Assembly (NCBI RefSeq): GCF_036662795.1
Contig: NZ_JBAFWZ010000003.1
Span: forward strand, 1-64,000
Length of the DNA stretch: 64,000 nt
DNA from: Lysinibacillus_B sp036662795
Lineage (GTDB): Bacteria; Bacillota; Bacilli; Bacillales_A; Planococcaceae
Reading direction: 5' to 3'
In this document: in pieces, positions 44,542-53,467 of the stretch
How the letters are laid out: each line of letters opens with the position of its first letter
Position numbering within the stretch: the first letter of the stretch is position 1
The notes under the pieces: model-generated
The model's database searches: none
What the model was told of the DNA's origin: nothing
What the model saw: only the letters and a program-made list of their open reading frames with translations
Made by a program: the position numbers and the translations under genes

Positions 44542-45915
44542 ATGCAAAACACACTATGGCTTAACGGTTTTCACCCTGTTAATACGTCTACATTGGACGC
44601 TAATACCACTTGCGAAGTATGTATTATTGGAGGTGGTTTAAGTGGCATTTACACAGCCTATTTATTAGCCCAAAAAGGAGTCGATGTTATTGTTCTAGAA
44701 GCACAACCTACACTCGCATTAGGTGCAACTGCACATTCCACTGGAAAATTGACGATGCAGCATGGACCTATTTTTTCTACGATTCCGGTAGACAATGCAA
44801 AAGATTATTATACAGCCAATAAAAATGCCATTGAAGCTGCACTGGAACATGCAAATTCAAGTTTATTTTCTCGTGTGACATCCTATTTGTATGCCACAAC
44901 AGAAAAGGGAAAAACGTTATTGCAAAATGAATTAGAAGCTTATAAAAAGATAGGTATTAATGCAGAGGTGACGACAGAAACGGAGCTTTCCTTTCCACTA
45001 CAATTAGCGCTTGGTATTCAAAAAGAAGCACAAATTAATCCAGCAGCCTTCCTCAACCATTTTGCTAAACTAGCTCTTCAGGCAGGGGCTAGGATTTATA
45101 CTGAATCCCGAGTAACAAAAATCATTAATTCAAATAAAAGTGCTATAGCAAATAAGTATGAAATCGGCTTTCAAAAGCTTATATTATGCACACATTACCC
45201 AATTGAATCGATTAAAGGGTTATATAGTGCAAAATTATCCACTCATCGCGCTTATTTAACCGCGGTAAAAACATCTGAGTTATTACATGGACAATATTTA
45301 AGTGTAGATACCGAGTCCCGAACAATTCGCACAGCTTTAGTGAATAATACACCTTTTTTTATTTATGGTGGCAGCGGGCATCTTGCAGGAACCGTCAGTA
45401 ACACGAAGAAATATTACGATACATTGGCACAAGAGCTAAAAAACATCTTTGACCTACCTAGTCCCGAATTCTGTTGGAGTGCACAAGATATATCTACTCC
45501 CGATCAAATTCCTTATGTTGGTCCACTAACTAAAAATGAATCGACAATCTATCTCGCTACCGGGTACCATAAATGGGGCCTATCGAATGCTCTAGTAGCT
45601 GCGGAAATATTGAGTGAGGCTATTCAAGGGAATACACATCCGGCAAGCAATCTATACACTCCTAGCCGGAATCAATTTCCACAAGCGCTTTATAAGATGC
45701 TTGTATCCATTGGATTTATCGGTGAGCAATTTATAGGCGGTCATATAAAAAGAAGAAAAGCCCCCAAATGTACACATCTAGGCTGTAAAACACGTTGGAA
45801 CGAAGGAGATGAAACGTGGGATTGTCCCTGCCACGGCTCTCGTTTTAGCAAAGATGGAGCAGTAATAGAAGGTCCTGCAGTTTATCCCTTAAACTTAAAC
45901 GAAGCCGATACATGA
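44542..45915 (+). CDS. FAD-dependent oxidoreductase with C-terminal Rieske domain
   Basis: A 457-residue fusion like B. subtilis YhfW. The N-terminal DAO-type FAD domain has CIIGGGLSGIYTAYLLA (about 27-43) and VLEAQ. The C-terminal Rieske [2Fe-2S] site is CTHLGC (about residues 413-418) and CPCHGSRF (about 432-439), giving the two cysteine and two histidine ligands. The substrate is unknown. ATG at 44542 is chosen; an overlapping TTG three bases upstream is possible. The stop codon lies in the loop of its terminator. Confidence 0.88.
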   Translation: MQNTLWLNGFHPVNTSTLDANTTCEVCIIGGGLSGIYTAYLLAQKGVDVIVLEAQPTLALGATAHSTGKLTMQHGPIFSTIPVDNAKDYYTANKNAIEAALEHANSSLFSRVTSYLYATTEKGKTLLQNELEAYKKIGINAEVTTETELSFPLQLALGIQKEAQINPAAFLNHFAKLALQAGARIYTESRVTKIINSNKSAIANKYEIGFQKLILCTHYPIESIKGLYSAKLSTHRAYLTAVKTSELLHGQYLSVDTESRTIRTALVNNTPFFIYGGSGHLAGTVSNTKKYYDTLAQELKNIFDLPSPEFCWSAQDISTPDQIPYVGPLTKNESTIYLATGYHKWGLSNALVAAEILSEAIQGNTHPASNLYTPSRNQFPQALYKMLVSIGFIGEQFIGGHIKRRKAPKCTHLGCKTRWNEGDETWDCPCHGSRFSKDGAVIEGPAVYPLNLNEADT

Positions 45916-45933
45916 ATGTATCGGCTTTCTGTT
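45902..45933. terminator. Terminator spanning the oxidoreductase stop codon
   Basis: A perfect 11-bp stem (45902-45912 with 45917-45927) with loop TGAA. The TGA of this loop is the stop codon of the oxidoreductase gene. T-rich sequence follows on the plus strand; it may also end the converging ppaC transcript. Confidence 0.85.
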
Positions 45934-45940
45934 TTTATAT

Positions 45941-46867
45941 TTATTTTAATGCATCTGTTAGTACAGGTACAATTTGCTTTTTACGAGATACGATACCTGA
46001 TAATACTACGCGATTGTTATCTAACGTAGTACCAAATGCCTTCGCCGCTCCTTCAGCAACACGACCAATTGCTACTGCTGTTGAGTCATTATTTAAAATG
46101 TCTGTAACAACAAAGAAGAATAAATCTAAACCATTATCAGCTACATTTTTATTCAGTAGGGCTTCTAGCTCCTCCTGGCGACTAAGAACATCATTAATAT
46201 CAACCGCATTTACTTGAGCTACTACTGATTTATACGAGCCAAATTGGAACTCCTTTGCATCTAATGAAAGCAAGTCCTCTAACGCTTTATCAGAAAGATC
46301 TGCGCCCGCCTTTAACATCGCTAGACCGTACTCTGCTGCATCTACTCCTGCTTTTTGAGCTAATTCATTTGCAGCCTTAACATCCTGCTCAGTGCAAGTT
46401 GGAGATTTGAATAACAATGTATCAGAAACGATAGCAGAAAGCATTAGTCCTGCAATACCGGCTGGAATTTCTACATCGTGCTCTTTAAAAATTTTGTTTA
46501 AAATCGTTGCTGTACAGCCAACTGGTTCTGCACGGAAATACAGCGGATCTGCAGTTTCAAAATTTGCTACTCGATGGTGATCAATAACTTCTGTAATTTG
46601 TACTTGTTCAATACCATCCGCAGACTGTTGACGTTCGTTATGGTCAACTAAAATCACTTGTTCTGCTTCTCCAGCAACTGATGAAATTAAACGTGGTGCA
46701 TCAAATCCGAATTTTTCTAATGCATATTTTGTTTCGTTATTTACTTCACCTAAACGTACTGCCTCTGCTTCCACACCTAATTGCTGCTTTAAGTATGAGT
46801 ATACGATTGCTGATGTAATTGTATCTGTATCTGGGTTTTTATGTCCGAACACTAACACTTTGCTCAT
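45941..46867 (-). CDS. ppaC: Manganese-dependent inorganic pyrophosphatase PpaC
   Basis: A 308-residue family II (DHH) pyrophosphatase that hydrolyses pyrophosphate and drives biosynthesis. Metal motifs: FGHKNPDTD (residues 7-15), LVDHNE, the DHH signature in VIDHHRV, and the substrate-binding SRKKQ near the C terminus. ATG at 46867 follows AGGAGG. Single gene. Confidence 0.96.
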   Translation of the reverse strand: MSKVLVFGHKNPDTDTITSAIVYSYLKQQLGVEAEAVRLGEVNNETKYALEKFGFDAPRLISSVAGEAEQVILVDHNERQQSADGIEQVQITEVIDHHRVANFETADPLYFRAEPVGCTATILNKIFKEHDVEIPAGIAGLMLSAIVSDTLLFKSPTCTEQDVKAANELAQKAGVDAAEYGLAMLKAGADLSDKALEDLLSLDAKEFQFGSYKSVVAQVNAVDINDVLSRQEELEALLNKNVADNGLDLFFFVVTDILNNDSTAVAIGRVAEGAAKAFGTTLDNNRVVLSGIVSRKKQIVPVLTDALK

Positions 46868-47105
46868 AATGCGCCTCCTATATTAAAATAATGCTTTATT
46901 TCGACTATATTTTATCACACCTACTTGTTATAAGAGAAATAGAAGTTTTGCGTTTCTATAGTAGCTTTTTATTGCATAATATCCTAACAACTCAATTGAA
47001 CATATAAATATTCAAGTTGGCAATAATTGTATATATTAAAAATATGATTATTATGGTAAAATTACATAGATTATTATAATTTCATAGAGAGAAATGAGGA
47101 TAACC

Positions 47106-47909
47106 ATGACGAAGAAAATGGAGAAGAAATATATTCCATTAGCTGAGTTTTTTAACAATACTACTCAACCAGAAATAACACTATCGTATGAAGCTATCGA
47201 AAATATCATGGGACAAGAATTGCCAAATGCAGCTTACTTAAATTCAAGCTGGTGGAAAAAAACTAAACCCCCATTATCCCATTATTTATCTTGGGTAAAT
47301 GCAGGTTATAATGTTATTGATGTTAAGTTAGGACGTTCTGTTACATTTTCACAGTTATCGGCTAAGAAGAGTGACGATGATACCGAGGGAATGTGTAGCA
47401 AACCGACGTATATTATACGCCCGATTGAATCGGATGAAGCCCGCGCTTTTATTAATTTACAGGAATTAGTTAACAAGGAATCTGACCTTGAATATTACGG
47501 TGAAAAGGAACAAAATTTAACAGTTCAGCAAGTTCGTAAAAACCTGCTCGAATGGCGCAAATTAAAAAACAGAACTATTTTATTATGTATTGTGAATGGC
47601 ATATATGCCGGCTATGCAGTTATTAAAGGGAATAGATCTCCTCGCACTAATCATGTTGCATCACTCCGAATAGGTGTAATCGCCTCTCAACAGTGTCTAG
47701 GTATTGGCTCAGCCCTTCTTACACATGCAGAGCAATGGGCAATGGGCCATCATATAGAGAGAATAGAGTCATGTATACTGGTACATAATGAGGCTGCAAT
47801 CGCTTTATTCCAGAAACACGGCTATAGCTTAGATGGCACTCGAGAAGGGTCTGTCAAAATAGGAAATATGACTTTTAACGAAAACTATTATAGCAAAAGA
47901 CTAGTTTAA
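47106..47909 (+). CDS. GNAT acetyltransferase with N-terminal DUF7662-like domain
   Basis: A 267-residue two-domain protein. Residues about 10-85 (IPLAEFFNN, LSYEAIENIMGQELP, SSWWKKTKPPLSHYLSWVNAGY) resemble a small domain found alone or with nucleic-acid enzymes, which I recall as DUF7662. Residues about 105-267 form a GNAT fold with the acetyl-CoA loop GVIASQQCLGIGSALLTHA and the C-terminal FQKHGYSLDG. The combination is unusual and the substrate unknown. ATG at 47106 follows ATGAGGATA. Confidence 0.8.
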   Translation: MTKKMEKKYIPLAEFFNNTTQPEITLSYEAIENIMGQELPNAAYLNSSWWKKTKPPLSHYLSWVNAGYNVIDVKLGRSVTFSQLSAKKSDDDTEGMCSKPTYIIRPIESDEARAFINLQELVNKESDLEYYGEKEQNLTVQQVRKNLLEWRKLKNRTILLCIVNGIYAGYAVIKGNRSPRTNHVASLRIGVIASQQCLGIGSALLTHAEQWAMGHHIERIESCILVHNEAAIALFQKHGYSLDGTREGSVKIGNMTFNENYYSKRLV

Positions 47910-47915
47910 TCAAAT

Positions 47916-47966
47916 TAAAGAGGGAGTTCGGAAGCTACAACTTTTCTGAACCCCCTCTTTTTTTCG
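47916..47966 (+). terminator. Terminator after the DUF7662-GNAT gene
   Basis: AAAGAGGG with GTTC and GAA pairs with TTC, GAAC and CCTCTTT around a 10-base loop with small internal mismatches, then seven or more T residues. Confidence 0.85.
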
Positions 47967-47984
47967 TGCTATGGAAAATACAAG

Positions 47985-48030
47985 AATAAAATACACCCCT
48001 ATGAAAACTCTTTAATCTTCATAGGGGTGT
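47985..48030 (-). terminator. Terminator after the RpiR regulator
   Basis: A perfect 13-bp stem (47993-48005 with 48018-48030) and then a weak T-rich tract on the minus strand. Confidence 0.7.
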
Positions 48031-48034
48031 AATA

Positions 48035-48889
48035 TTATACCGATTCAATTAACCTATCTAATACATTGGATGAATTTGCTATATTTGCGCTCCTTAATGC
48101 TTCGTAATGCTCTTTATTTAATGAAATCATGCCTTCCACTAAAGCCTGTAACATAGATATGGCTGCTACATCACCTTGACAGAACGACTGCTCATTTTGG
48201 TCCAGCACTAATAAAATATCTGCATATTCTTGAACAGGACATGGGGTATGATCTGTTACTGCAATAATTTTCACATTTTTACGCTTCGCCAGCTCCACTA
48301 CAGCCATGACATCTTCCTGCTGCTCATTAAAGCCAACTAAAAACATTACCGACTGGCTATTCATCTGTATTAAGTCTGAACCAATTTTAGTCGCATCATA
48401 ATGCATAAAATGTACATCTTGTCGTAGCATTTGCAAGTTGTGATACATCCAAAACGCGGTTGGAGCTGAGCTTCTAAAGCCTAGGATAAATATACGCTCT
48501 GCATTATGTAGCATGTTCATTGCCTGGTTAAATTGTGTTTCGTCAATTTGCTGTATTGTCTGTAGGATTCTATCTATATCCTGTGACATACTATCGTAAC
48601 ACGGAATATTCTGTTTTTTTATCGTATGTTTTTTCGGCGCTATAGAAGTAGCCCCATCTTTTTCAATTAAGAAATCTTTTACTAATTGCTGTAGTTCACT
48701 AAAACCCGACAAATCCATTGCATAACAAAAACGTATAACTGTTGATTCGCTTACACCAGCCTGTCTACCTACCTCAGAAGCTACTTGTGTAGCAATTATA
48801 TTAGGATTATCCATAACAAATTGCGCAACTTTGCGTTGACCTTTTGATAAACGAATATACTTTTTCTTTATACTTTCGCAAATACTCAT
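48035..48889 (-). CDS. MurR/RpiR family regulator with SIS domain
   Basis: A 284-residue regulator: an N-terminal HTH (RKVAQFVMDNPNIIATQVASEVGRQAGVSESTVIRFCYAM, here across about residues 20-58) and a C-terminal SIS sugar-phosphate-binding domain (IFILGFRSSAPTAF, then MFLVGFNEQQEDVMAVVELA). The target is not evident: no sugar genes are adjacent. ATG at 48889 follows GGAAGG. Monocistronic. Confidence 0.9.
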   Translation of the reverse strand: MSICESIKKKYIRLSKGQRKVAQFVMDNPNIIATQVASEVGRQAGVSESTVIRFCYAMDLSGFSELQQLVKDFLIEKDGATSIAPKKHTIKKQNIPCYDSMSQDIDRILQTIQQIDETQFNQAMNMLHNAERIFILGFRSSAPTAFWMYHNLQMLRQDVHFMHYDATKIGSDLIQMNSQSVMFLVGFNEQQEDVMAVVELAKRKNVKIIAVTDHTPCPVQEYADILLVLDQNEQSFCQGDVAAISMLQALVEGMISLNKEHYEALRSANIANSSNVLDRLIESV

Positions 48890-49227
48890 ACGTCATTTCC
48901 TTCCCTATTTAGTTAAATAAAATTAGTGATGTGATTTATTTACGTGCATTGTTCCATATAATAAAAAATACCTTAACATGAATAATAATTGAATACAATG
49001 ATTTTTCTGAAAAAAAACTTTATCACTTTAATCAACGAAACTAAACTAGATACAAAATTGACATAGGTTGTAAAATCTAATTGCAAAAACAAAAGATTTA
49101 TCAATTTTTATAAAGCACATTGATTTAGTGCGATTTAATCTATTGACGAATTAGTGAGTAATAATTAGCTTTCCTGCATAAAAAACATGGGGGTAATTTC
49201 AGATGAATTCCCCCATGTACTCAGTAA
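48890..49227. other. Intergenic region between the RpiR and NiaP-like genes
   Basis: About 340 AT-rich bases. They hold the niaP-like terminator (49182-49218) and, presumably, the regulator promoter. Nothing else is recognised. Confidence 0.5.
49182..49218 (-). terminator. Terminator after the NiaP-like gene
   Basis: ACATGGGGG pairs with CCCCCATGT, with further AATT pairing inside, and six T residues follow on the minus strand. Confidence 0.88.
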
Positions 49228-50478
49228 TCAATCTAACTCTATTTGTTTTGTTTCTTTCCCTAAAAATACTACCGCTGCGACACCGATTAATATCGCGACA
49301 CAAAAGATAGTAAACACAAAGCCTATATCATAGTTTTTCCCAAGAAGCATTCCGACTAAGAGCGGCCCAAAGATCCCCCCAACACGACCAACCGAAGCTG
49401 CCATACCAGCACCTGTACCACGAATAATAGCTGGATATTGCTCTGGTGTGTAAGCATATAGCGCTCCCCATGCACCTAAGTTGAAGAACGATAAGAGCAT
49501 CCCCGAAATGAGTAATACGTTTACAGTATCTGCATTACCAAACACAAAGGCACTTGCTGCTGTTCCTAATAAATAAGTAACAAGGACAAATTTCCGTCCA
49601 AATTTTTCAATAAACCAAGCTGCAGTAAAATACCCTGGAAGTTGTGCCAACGTCATGATTAACACATATTTAAAACTAGAAATCATGTCAAAGCCTTTAC
49701 CAACCATTACACTTGGCAGCCATAAGAACATACCATAATAAGAAAAGACAACAGTAAACCATAGCACCCATAGCATTACTGTAGTGCGTGCATATTTTGC
49801 AGACCAAACATCTGCCATATTTTTTAAAATTGATCGCTTTTTTGACTCTACTTTTACTGCGAATTGCGGGGAGTCTGGTAGCTTCATGCGAATGTAAATT
49901 GCATAAAATGCAGGGAGAGCAGTTAATAATAACGCTACACGCCATCCTTCAATTGGCCAAAAATCTGCCGGTATAACAAAATAAGAAATGATTGCTGCAA
50001 TTAACCAACCGCCAGCCCAAAAGCTTTCTAGTAACACGACGACACGTCCACGTTCATCTGCCTTTACACTTTCCGACACTAATGTAGAGGCAACGGGTAG
50101 CTCACCGCCGAGCCCCATACCGATAAAGAAACGTAACAATAAAAACATTGCTAGTGAAGTTGTAAATGCGGAAAGTCCACTTGCTACAGAAAATAGAACA
50201 AGGGTCCACATAAAAATTTGTTTCCTACCTACCTTATCTGCTAAAACACCGAAAACGAGTGCACCGACGGCCATACCTATCGAATTGACGCTACCAATCC
50301 AGCCTTTTTCGATATCACTTAAGCCCCAATCCACCGATAATGCAGCAATAACAAAGGACAAGATTCCGACGTCCATTGCATCAAACATCCAGCCAACTCC
50401 AGCAACACCAAGTAACTTATTTTTCGAAATCTGTTGCTGATTTTTTTGCATTGACTTATGCATATTTGTACTACTCAT
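49228..50478 (-). CDS. MFS transporter, NiaP-like
   Basis: A 416-residue major facilitator with twelve hydrophobic segments. Superfamily motifs are FGVLADKVGRKQIFM (loop 2-3) and GLGGELPVASTLVSE; the sequence WMFDAMDVGILSF in helix 1 is typical of the aromatic-acid/niacin group. B. subtilis NiaP, a niacin transporter, is a good match in length and layout, but related members carry other aromatic acids. ATG at 50478 follows AGGTGG. No NiaR operator was recognised. Confidence 0.78.
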   Translation of the reverse strand: MSSTNMHKSMQKNQQQISKNKLLGVAGVGWMFDAMDVGILSFVIAALSVDWGLSDIEKGWIGSVNSIGMAVGALVFGVLADKVGRKQIFMWTLVLFSVASGLSAFTTSLAMFLLLRFFIGMGLGGELPVASTLVSESVKADERGRVVVLLESFWAGGWLIAAIISYFVIPADFWPIEGWRVALLLTALPAFYAIYIRMKLPDSPQFAVKVESKKRSILKNMADVWSAKYARTTVMLWVLWFTVVFSYYGMFLWLPSVMVGKGFDMISSFKYVLIMTLAQLPGYFTAAWFIEKFGRKFVLVTYLLGTAASAFVFGNADTVNVLLISGMLLSFFNLGAWGALYAYTPEQYPAIIRGTGAGMAASVGRVGGIFGPLLVGMLLGKNYDIGFVFTIFCVAILIGVAAVVFLGKETKQIELD

Positions 50479-50593
50479 ACTATAACCACCTGTCTTTACA
50501 CTTGACGTTACATGGATACTATACATTTGTTTCTATTACGTGACAAGGACAACTTTAAATATCGAATTGTTTCGACTATTTATTCATTTCCTA

Positions 50594-50622
50594 TTGAAAT
50601 GGACTTTCTGTAGGAGTACAAT
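50594..50622 (+). promoter_or_regulatory. thrC-thrB promoter (sigma-A)
   Basis: TTGAAA (50594-50599), 17 bases and TACAAT (50617-50622), about 60 bases before thrC. No T-box leader or riboswitch is visible in the short leader. Confidence 0.75.
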
Positions 50623-50679
50623 GTCTTTTATACAAAAACAACTGTTCATCCAGTGAGAACAAAAGGAGCTTAAAATGTT

Positions 50680-51732
50680 ATGTGGAAAGGTTTAATCCAA
50701 GAATATAAGCAATATTTACCTGTAAATGAAAATACACCTCTATTAACATTAAACGAAGGAAATACACCTTTAATTCATTTAGTTAATTTATCGGAAAAAC
50801 TCGGTATTGAATTATATGGTAAAATCGAAGGCGCAAATCCGACTGGTTCTTTTAAGGATCGCGGGATGGTATTTGCTGTAGCTAAGGCAATAGAAGATGG
50901 CTCTAAATGCGTAATCTGTGCATCAACAGGGAACACTTCTGCTGCTGCTGCTGCTTATGCTGCACGTGCTGGTATCCAATCAATTGTTGTTATTCCGAAA
51001 GGGAAAGTAGCACTTGGAAAACTTGCTCAAGCTTGCATGTACGGTGCAAAAATTATTGAAATTGATGGCAACTTTGATGATGCTCTTAACATCGTTCGTC
51101 AAGTAAGTGAAACTACACCCGTTGCATTAGTAAACTCTGTAAACCCTTATCGTATTGAAGGTCAAAAAACGGCATCATTTGAAATCGTTGACTCACTTGG
51201 TAAAGCGCCAGATTATTTATGCATCCCAGTTGGTAATGCAGGTAATATCACGGCATACTGGAAAGGCTTCAAGGAGTATAACGATGCAAAAGGTACTGGT
51301 CTTCCAAAAATGTTCGGCTTCGAGGCTGAAGGAGCTGCGGCAATCGTAAAAGGAGAGCCTATCGCAAACCCTGAAACTGTTGCTACTGCAATCCGCATCG
51401 GAAATCCGGCTAGCTGGAAGTTCGCTGAAGCGGCACGTGATGAGTCAGGCGGTATCATTGACTCAGTTACTGATGAAGAAATTTTAGCAGCCTACAAGTT
51501 AATTGCGAGTGCTGAAGGTATCTTCGTTGAACCAGGCTCAGCAGCTTCATTAGCGGGTGTGATTAAATCTGTTGAATCCGGCAAAATCGCAAAAGGTAGT
51601 CAAGTTGTGACAGTATTTACTGGTAACGGCTTAAAGGATCCAGATACAGCAATGAATGTTTCTACTGTTGATTTAGTATCGCTTAAAAATGACGAAAAAG
51701 ATATTCGCGAATATATTGAGGGTATTCTATGA
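50680..51732 (+). CDS. thrC: Threonine synthase
   Basis: A 350-residue PLP enzyme making threonine from O-phosphohomoserine. It shows NPTGSFKDRGM with the PLP lysine (about residue 59), the STGNTSAAAAAYAARAG phosphate region, VGNAGNITAYWKG and the PLP-ring EPGSAASLAG. The length matches the B. subtilis enzyme. ATG at 50680 follows AAAAGGAG. It overlaps thrB by four bases (ATGA). Confidence 0.96.
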   Translation: MWKGLIQEYKQYLPVNENTPLLTLNEGNTPLIHLVNLSEKLGIELYGKIEGANPTGSFKDRGMVFAVAKAIEDGSKCVICASTGNTSAAAAAYAARAGIQSIVVIPKGKVALGKLAQACMYGAKIIEIDGNFDDALNIVRQVSETTPVALVNSVNPYRIEGQKTASFEIVDSLGKAPDYLCIPVGNAGNITAYWKGFKEYNDAKGTGLPKMFGFEAEGAAAIVKGEPIANPETVATAIRIGNPASWKFAEAARDESGGIIDSVTDEEILAAYKLIASAEGIFVEPGSAASLAGVIKSVESGKIAKGSQVVTVFTGNGLKDPDTAMNVSTVDLVSLKNDEKDIREYIEGIL

Positions 51733-52628
51733 CAAGCAAATGGCAAATCACAGTTCCTGGAAGCACTGCGAATTTAGGACCTGGCTTTGACTCTATCGGG
51801 TTAGGTTTGTCACTTTATTTAAATTTAACAGTGTCTCTTGCGAACGAGTGGGAATTTATTCATACAGGTGAAAATGTGCCAGCCGATACAACGGTCGAAA
51901 GCCATTTGCTATATACAATAGCAAAGGATGTTGCTACTAGATACGCTAAAGTCTTACCACCTTGCCGTGTCGAAATGACGAGCGAGCTACCACTTGCCCG
52001 TGGTCTAGGAAGTAGCGCCGCTGCAATCGTAGGTGCTATTGAATTAGCCAATATTGTTTGCGATCTAAATTTATCACAGCAAGATAAACTAAATATTTCA
52101 TCACAGATTGAAGGTCACCCAGATAACGCTACTGCCTCTGTATTAGGCGGCTTAACGATTTCTGCAATGGATGAAGAAGGTATAGTAGATACGATGCACA
52201 TCACAGATATCGATGCTTCTTTTGTTGTTTATATCCCTGAGGTTGAGCTTAAAACAGCCGAAGCACGCGATGTATTACCTTCACAGTTTGACCGCTCATA
52301 TGCAGTTCGTGCAAGTGCCAATGCAAATATGCTAGCCGCTGCATTAATCGCGAAGGATTATGAGCGTATCGGACGCTATATGGAAGCAGACTTATTCCAT
52401 GAGCCGTTCCGTGCCAAACTTATACCAGCCTTTTCTACTATTCATGAGGCAGCTAAAAATGCTGGGGCTTATGGAACAGCATTAAGTGGCGCAGGACCGA
52501 CTCTAATTTCGATAATACCTAATAATATCACGGAAAGTTTTATGGCTAGTATGCGTAAACAGTTCCCAAATCATACCATCGTTTTAACAAAAGCAGATCC
52601 TTATGGCATAAGAGTATCGCCTTTATAA
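51729..52628 (+). CDS. thrB: Homoserine kinase
   Basis: A 299-residue GHMP kinase phosphorylating homoserine for threonine synthase. Motifs: VPGSTANLGPGFDSIG at the N terminus, ELPLARGLGSSAAAIVG (ATP loop) and the C-terminal GTALSGAGPTLIS. It is translationally coupled to thrC. Homoserine dehydrogenase, usually the first gene of the hom-thrC-thrB operon, is not in the window. Confidence 0.96.
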   Translation: MTSKWQITVPGSTANLGPGFDSIGLGLSLYLNLTVSLANEWEFIHTGENVPADTTVESHLLYTIAKDVATRYAKVLPPCRVEMTSELPLARGLGSSAAAIVGAIELANIVCDLNLSQQDKLNISSQIEGHPDNATASVLGGLTISAMDEEGIVDTMHITDIDASFVVYIPEVELKTAEARDVLPSQFDRSYAVRASANANMLAAALIAKDYERIGRYMEADLFHEPFRAKLIPAFSTIHEAAKNAGAYGTALSGAGPTLISIIPNNITESFMASMRKQFPNHTIVLTKADPYGIRVSPL

Positions 52629-52667
52629 TAAAATCGCCCCTCTATTTCGGGGCGATTTTATTTTTTT
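52629..52667 (+). terminator. Terminator after thrB
   Basis: A perfect 12-bp stem (52629-52640 with 52649-52660) and then seven T residues. Confidence 0.93.
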
Positions 52668-52772
52668 CTGGTACATTTCCCCCAATTTACATATTTACGT
52701 CAATCCCATGCATAGTTTTTGTGATTTTTGGGTATATTAATAAGATAACCATAAAAGAAAGGGGAAATAAGG

Positions 52773-53420
52773 ATGAAAATTGGTCTGATTGCCGCTTCTG
52801 GAAAAGCAGGTAGCCATATTTTACGTGAGGCACTAATGAGAAATCATGACGTAACTGCCATTGTGATAAATAAAGCTATTTTGAAAAGAACTGATGTCGA
52901 AACGCTCGAAAAGGATTTATTTCATTTAACAAAGAAAGATATCGAGCCATTTGATGTCCTTATTAACGCATTCGCCCCAACTACTGACGAAGCTTATCTA
53001 CACGTAAACGCTGGAAAACATTTAATATCCATTTTAGAAGGAACACAAAAAAAGCTATTTGTCGTCGGTAGCTCTGGCTGCCTTTACATTGATCGAGATA
53101 AAACAATTCGTCTAATGGATCATAAAAAATACCCCGAGCATTTAAAAGAATCTGCAAAATATCAGCTTCTAAACTTACAAGACCTACAAAATTCTTCTAT
53201 ACAATGGACATTTTTAAGTCCCTCAGCAATGTTTGATTCAGATGGACCTCGTACCGGTCATTACATCATAGGACGGGAGCGCCTTCTTGTAAATTCACAA
53301 TTTAACAGTTATATAAGCTATGCTGATTTTGCAGTAGCCGTAATCGATGAGCTCGAGAACGCGAACTATATTAATACGATCTTTACAGTTGCATCAGAGA
53401 ATACAACAACTGCCTCCTAA
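52773..53420 (+). CDS. NAD(P)-binding protein, YwnB-like
   Basis: A 215-residue Rossmann protein of the NmrA/NADH-flavin-reductase-like group. The nucleotide loop is IAASGKAGSHI (residues 6-16), and VGSSGCLYID and PSAMFDSDGPRTGHY follow at family positions. B. subtilis YwnB is similar, and its function is unknown. Monocistronic with strong terminator. Confidence 0.88.
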   Translation: MKIGLIAASGKAGSHILREALMRNHDVTAIVINKAILKRTDVETLEKDLFHLTKKDIEPFDVLINAFAPTTDEAYLHVNAGKHLISILEGTQKKLFVVGSSGCLYIDRDKTIRLMDHKKYPEHLKESAKYQLLNLQDLQNSSIQWTFLSPSAMFDSDGPRTGHYIIGRERLLVNSQFNSYISYADFAVAVIDELENANYINTIFTVASENTTTAS

Positions 53421-53425
53421 AGAAT

Positions 53426-53466
53426 AAGAGACGTGTTACGACTATTTCACTCGTAACACGTCTCTT
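53426..53466. terminator. Bidirectional terminator between ywnB-like and zupT-like genes
   Basis: A perfect 16-bp stem (53426-53441 with 53451-53466) with T residues after it on the plus strand and A-rich sequence before it. Confidence 0.9.
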
Positions 53467-53467
53467 T

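Noticed and set aside
50623..50679. T-box or threonine leader before thrC
   Set aside because: The leader from the -10 to the start is under 60 bases and has no terminator hairpin or T-box sequence.
52715..52735. GTTT followed by GGGTAT before the ywnB-like gene, resembling a sigma-B promoter
   Set aside because: Only 11 bases separate GTTT and GGGTAT, about five too few for sigma-B spacing.
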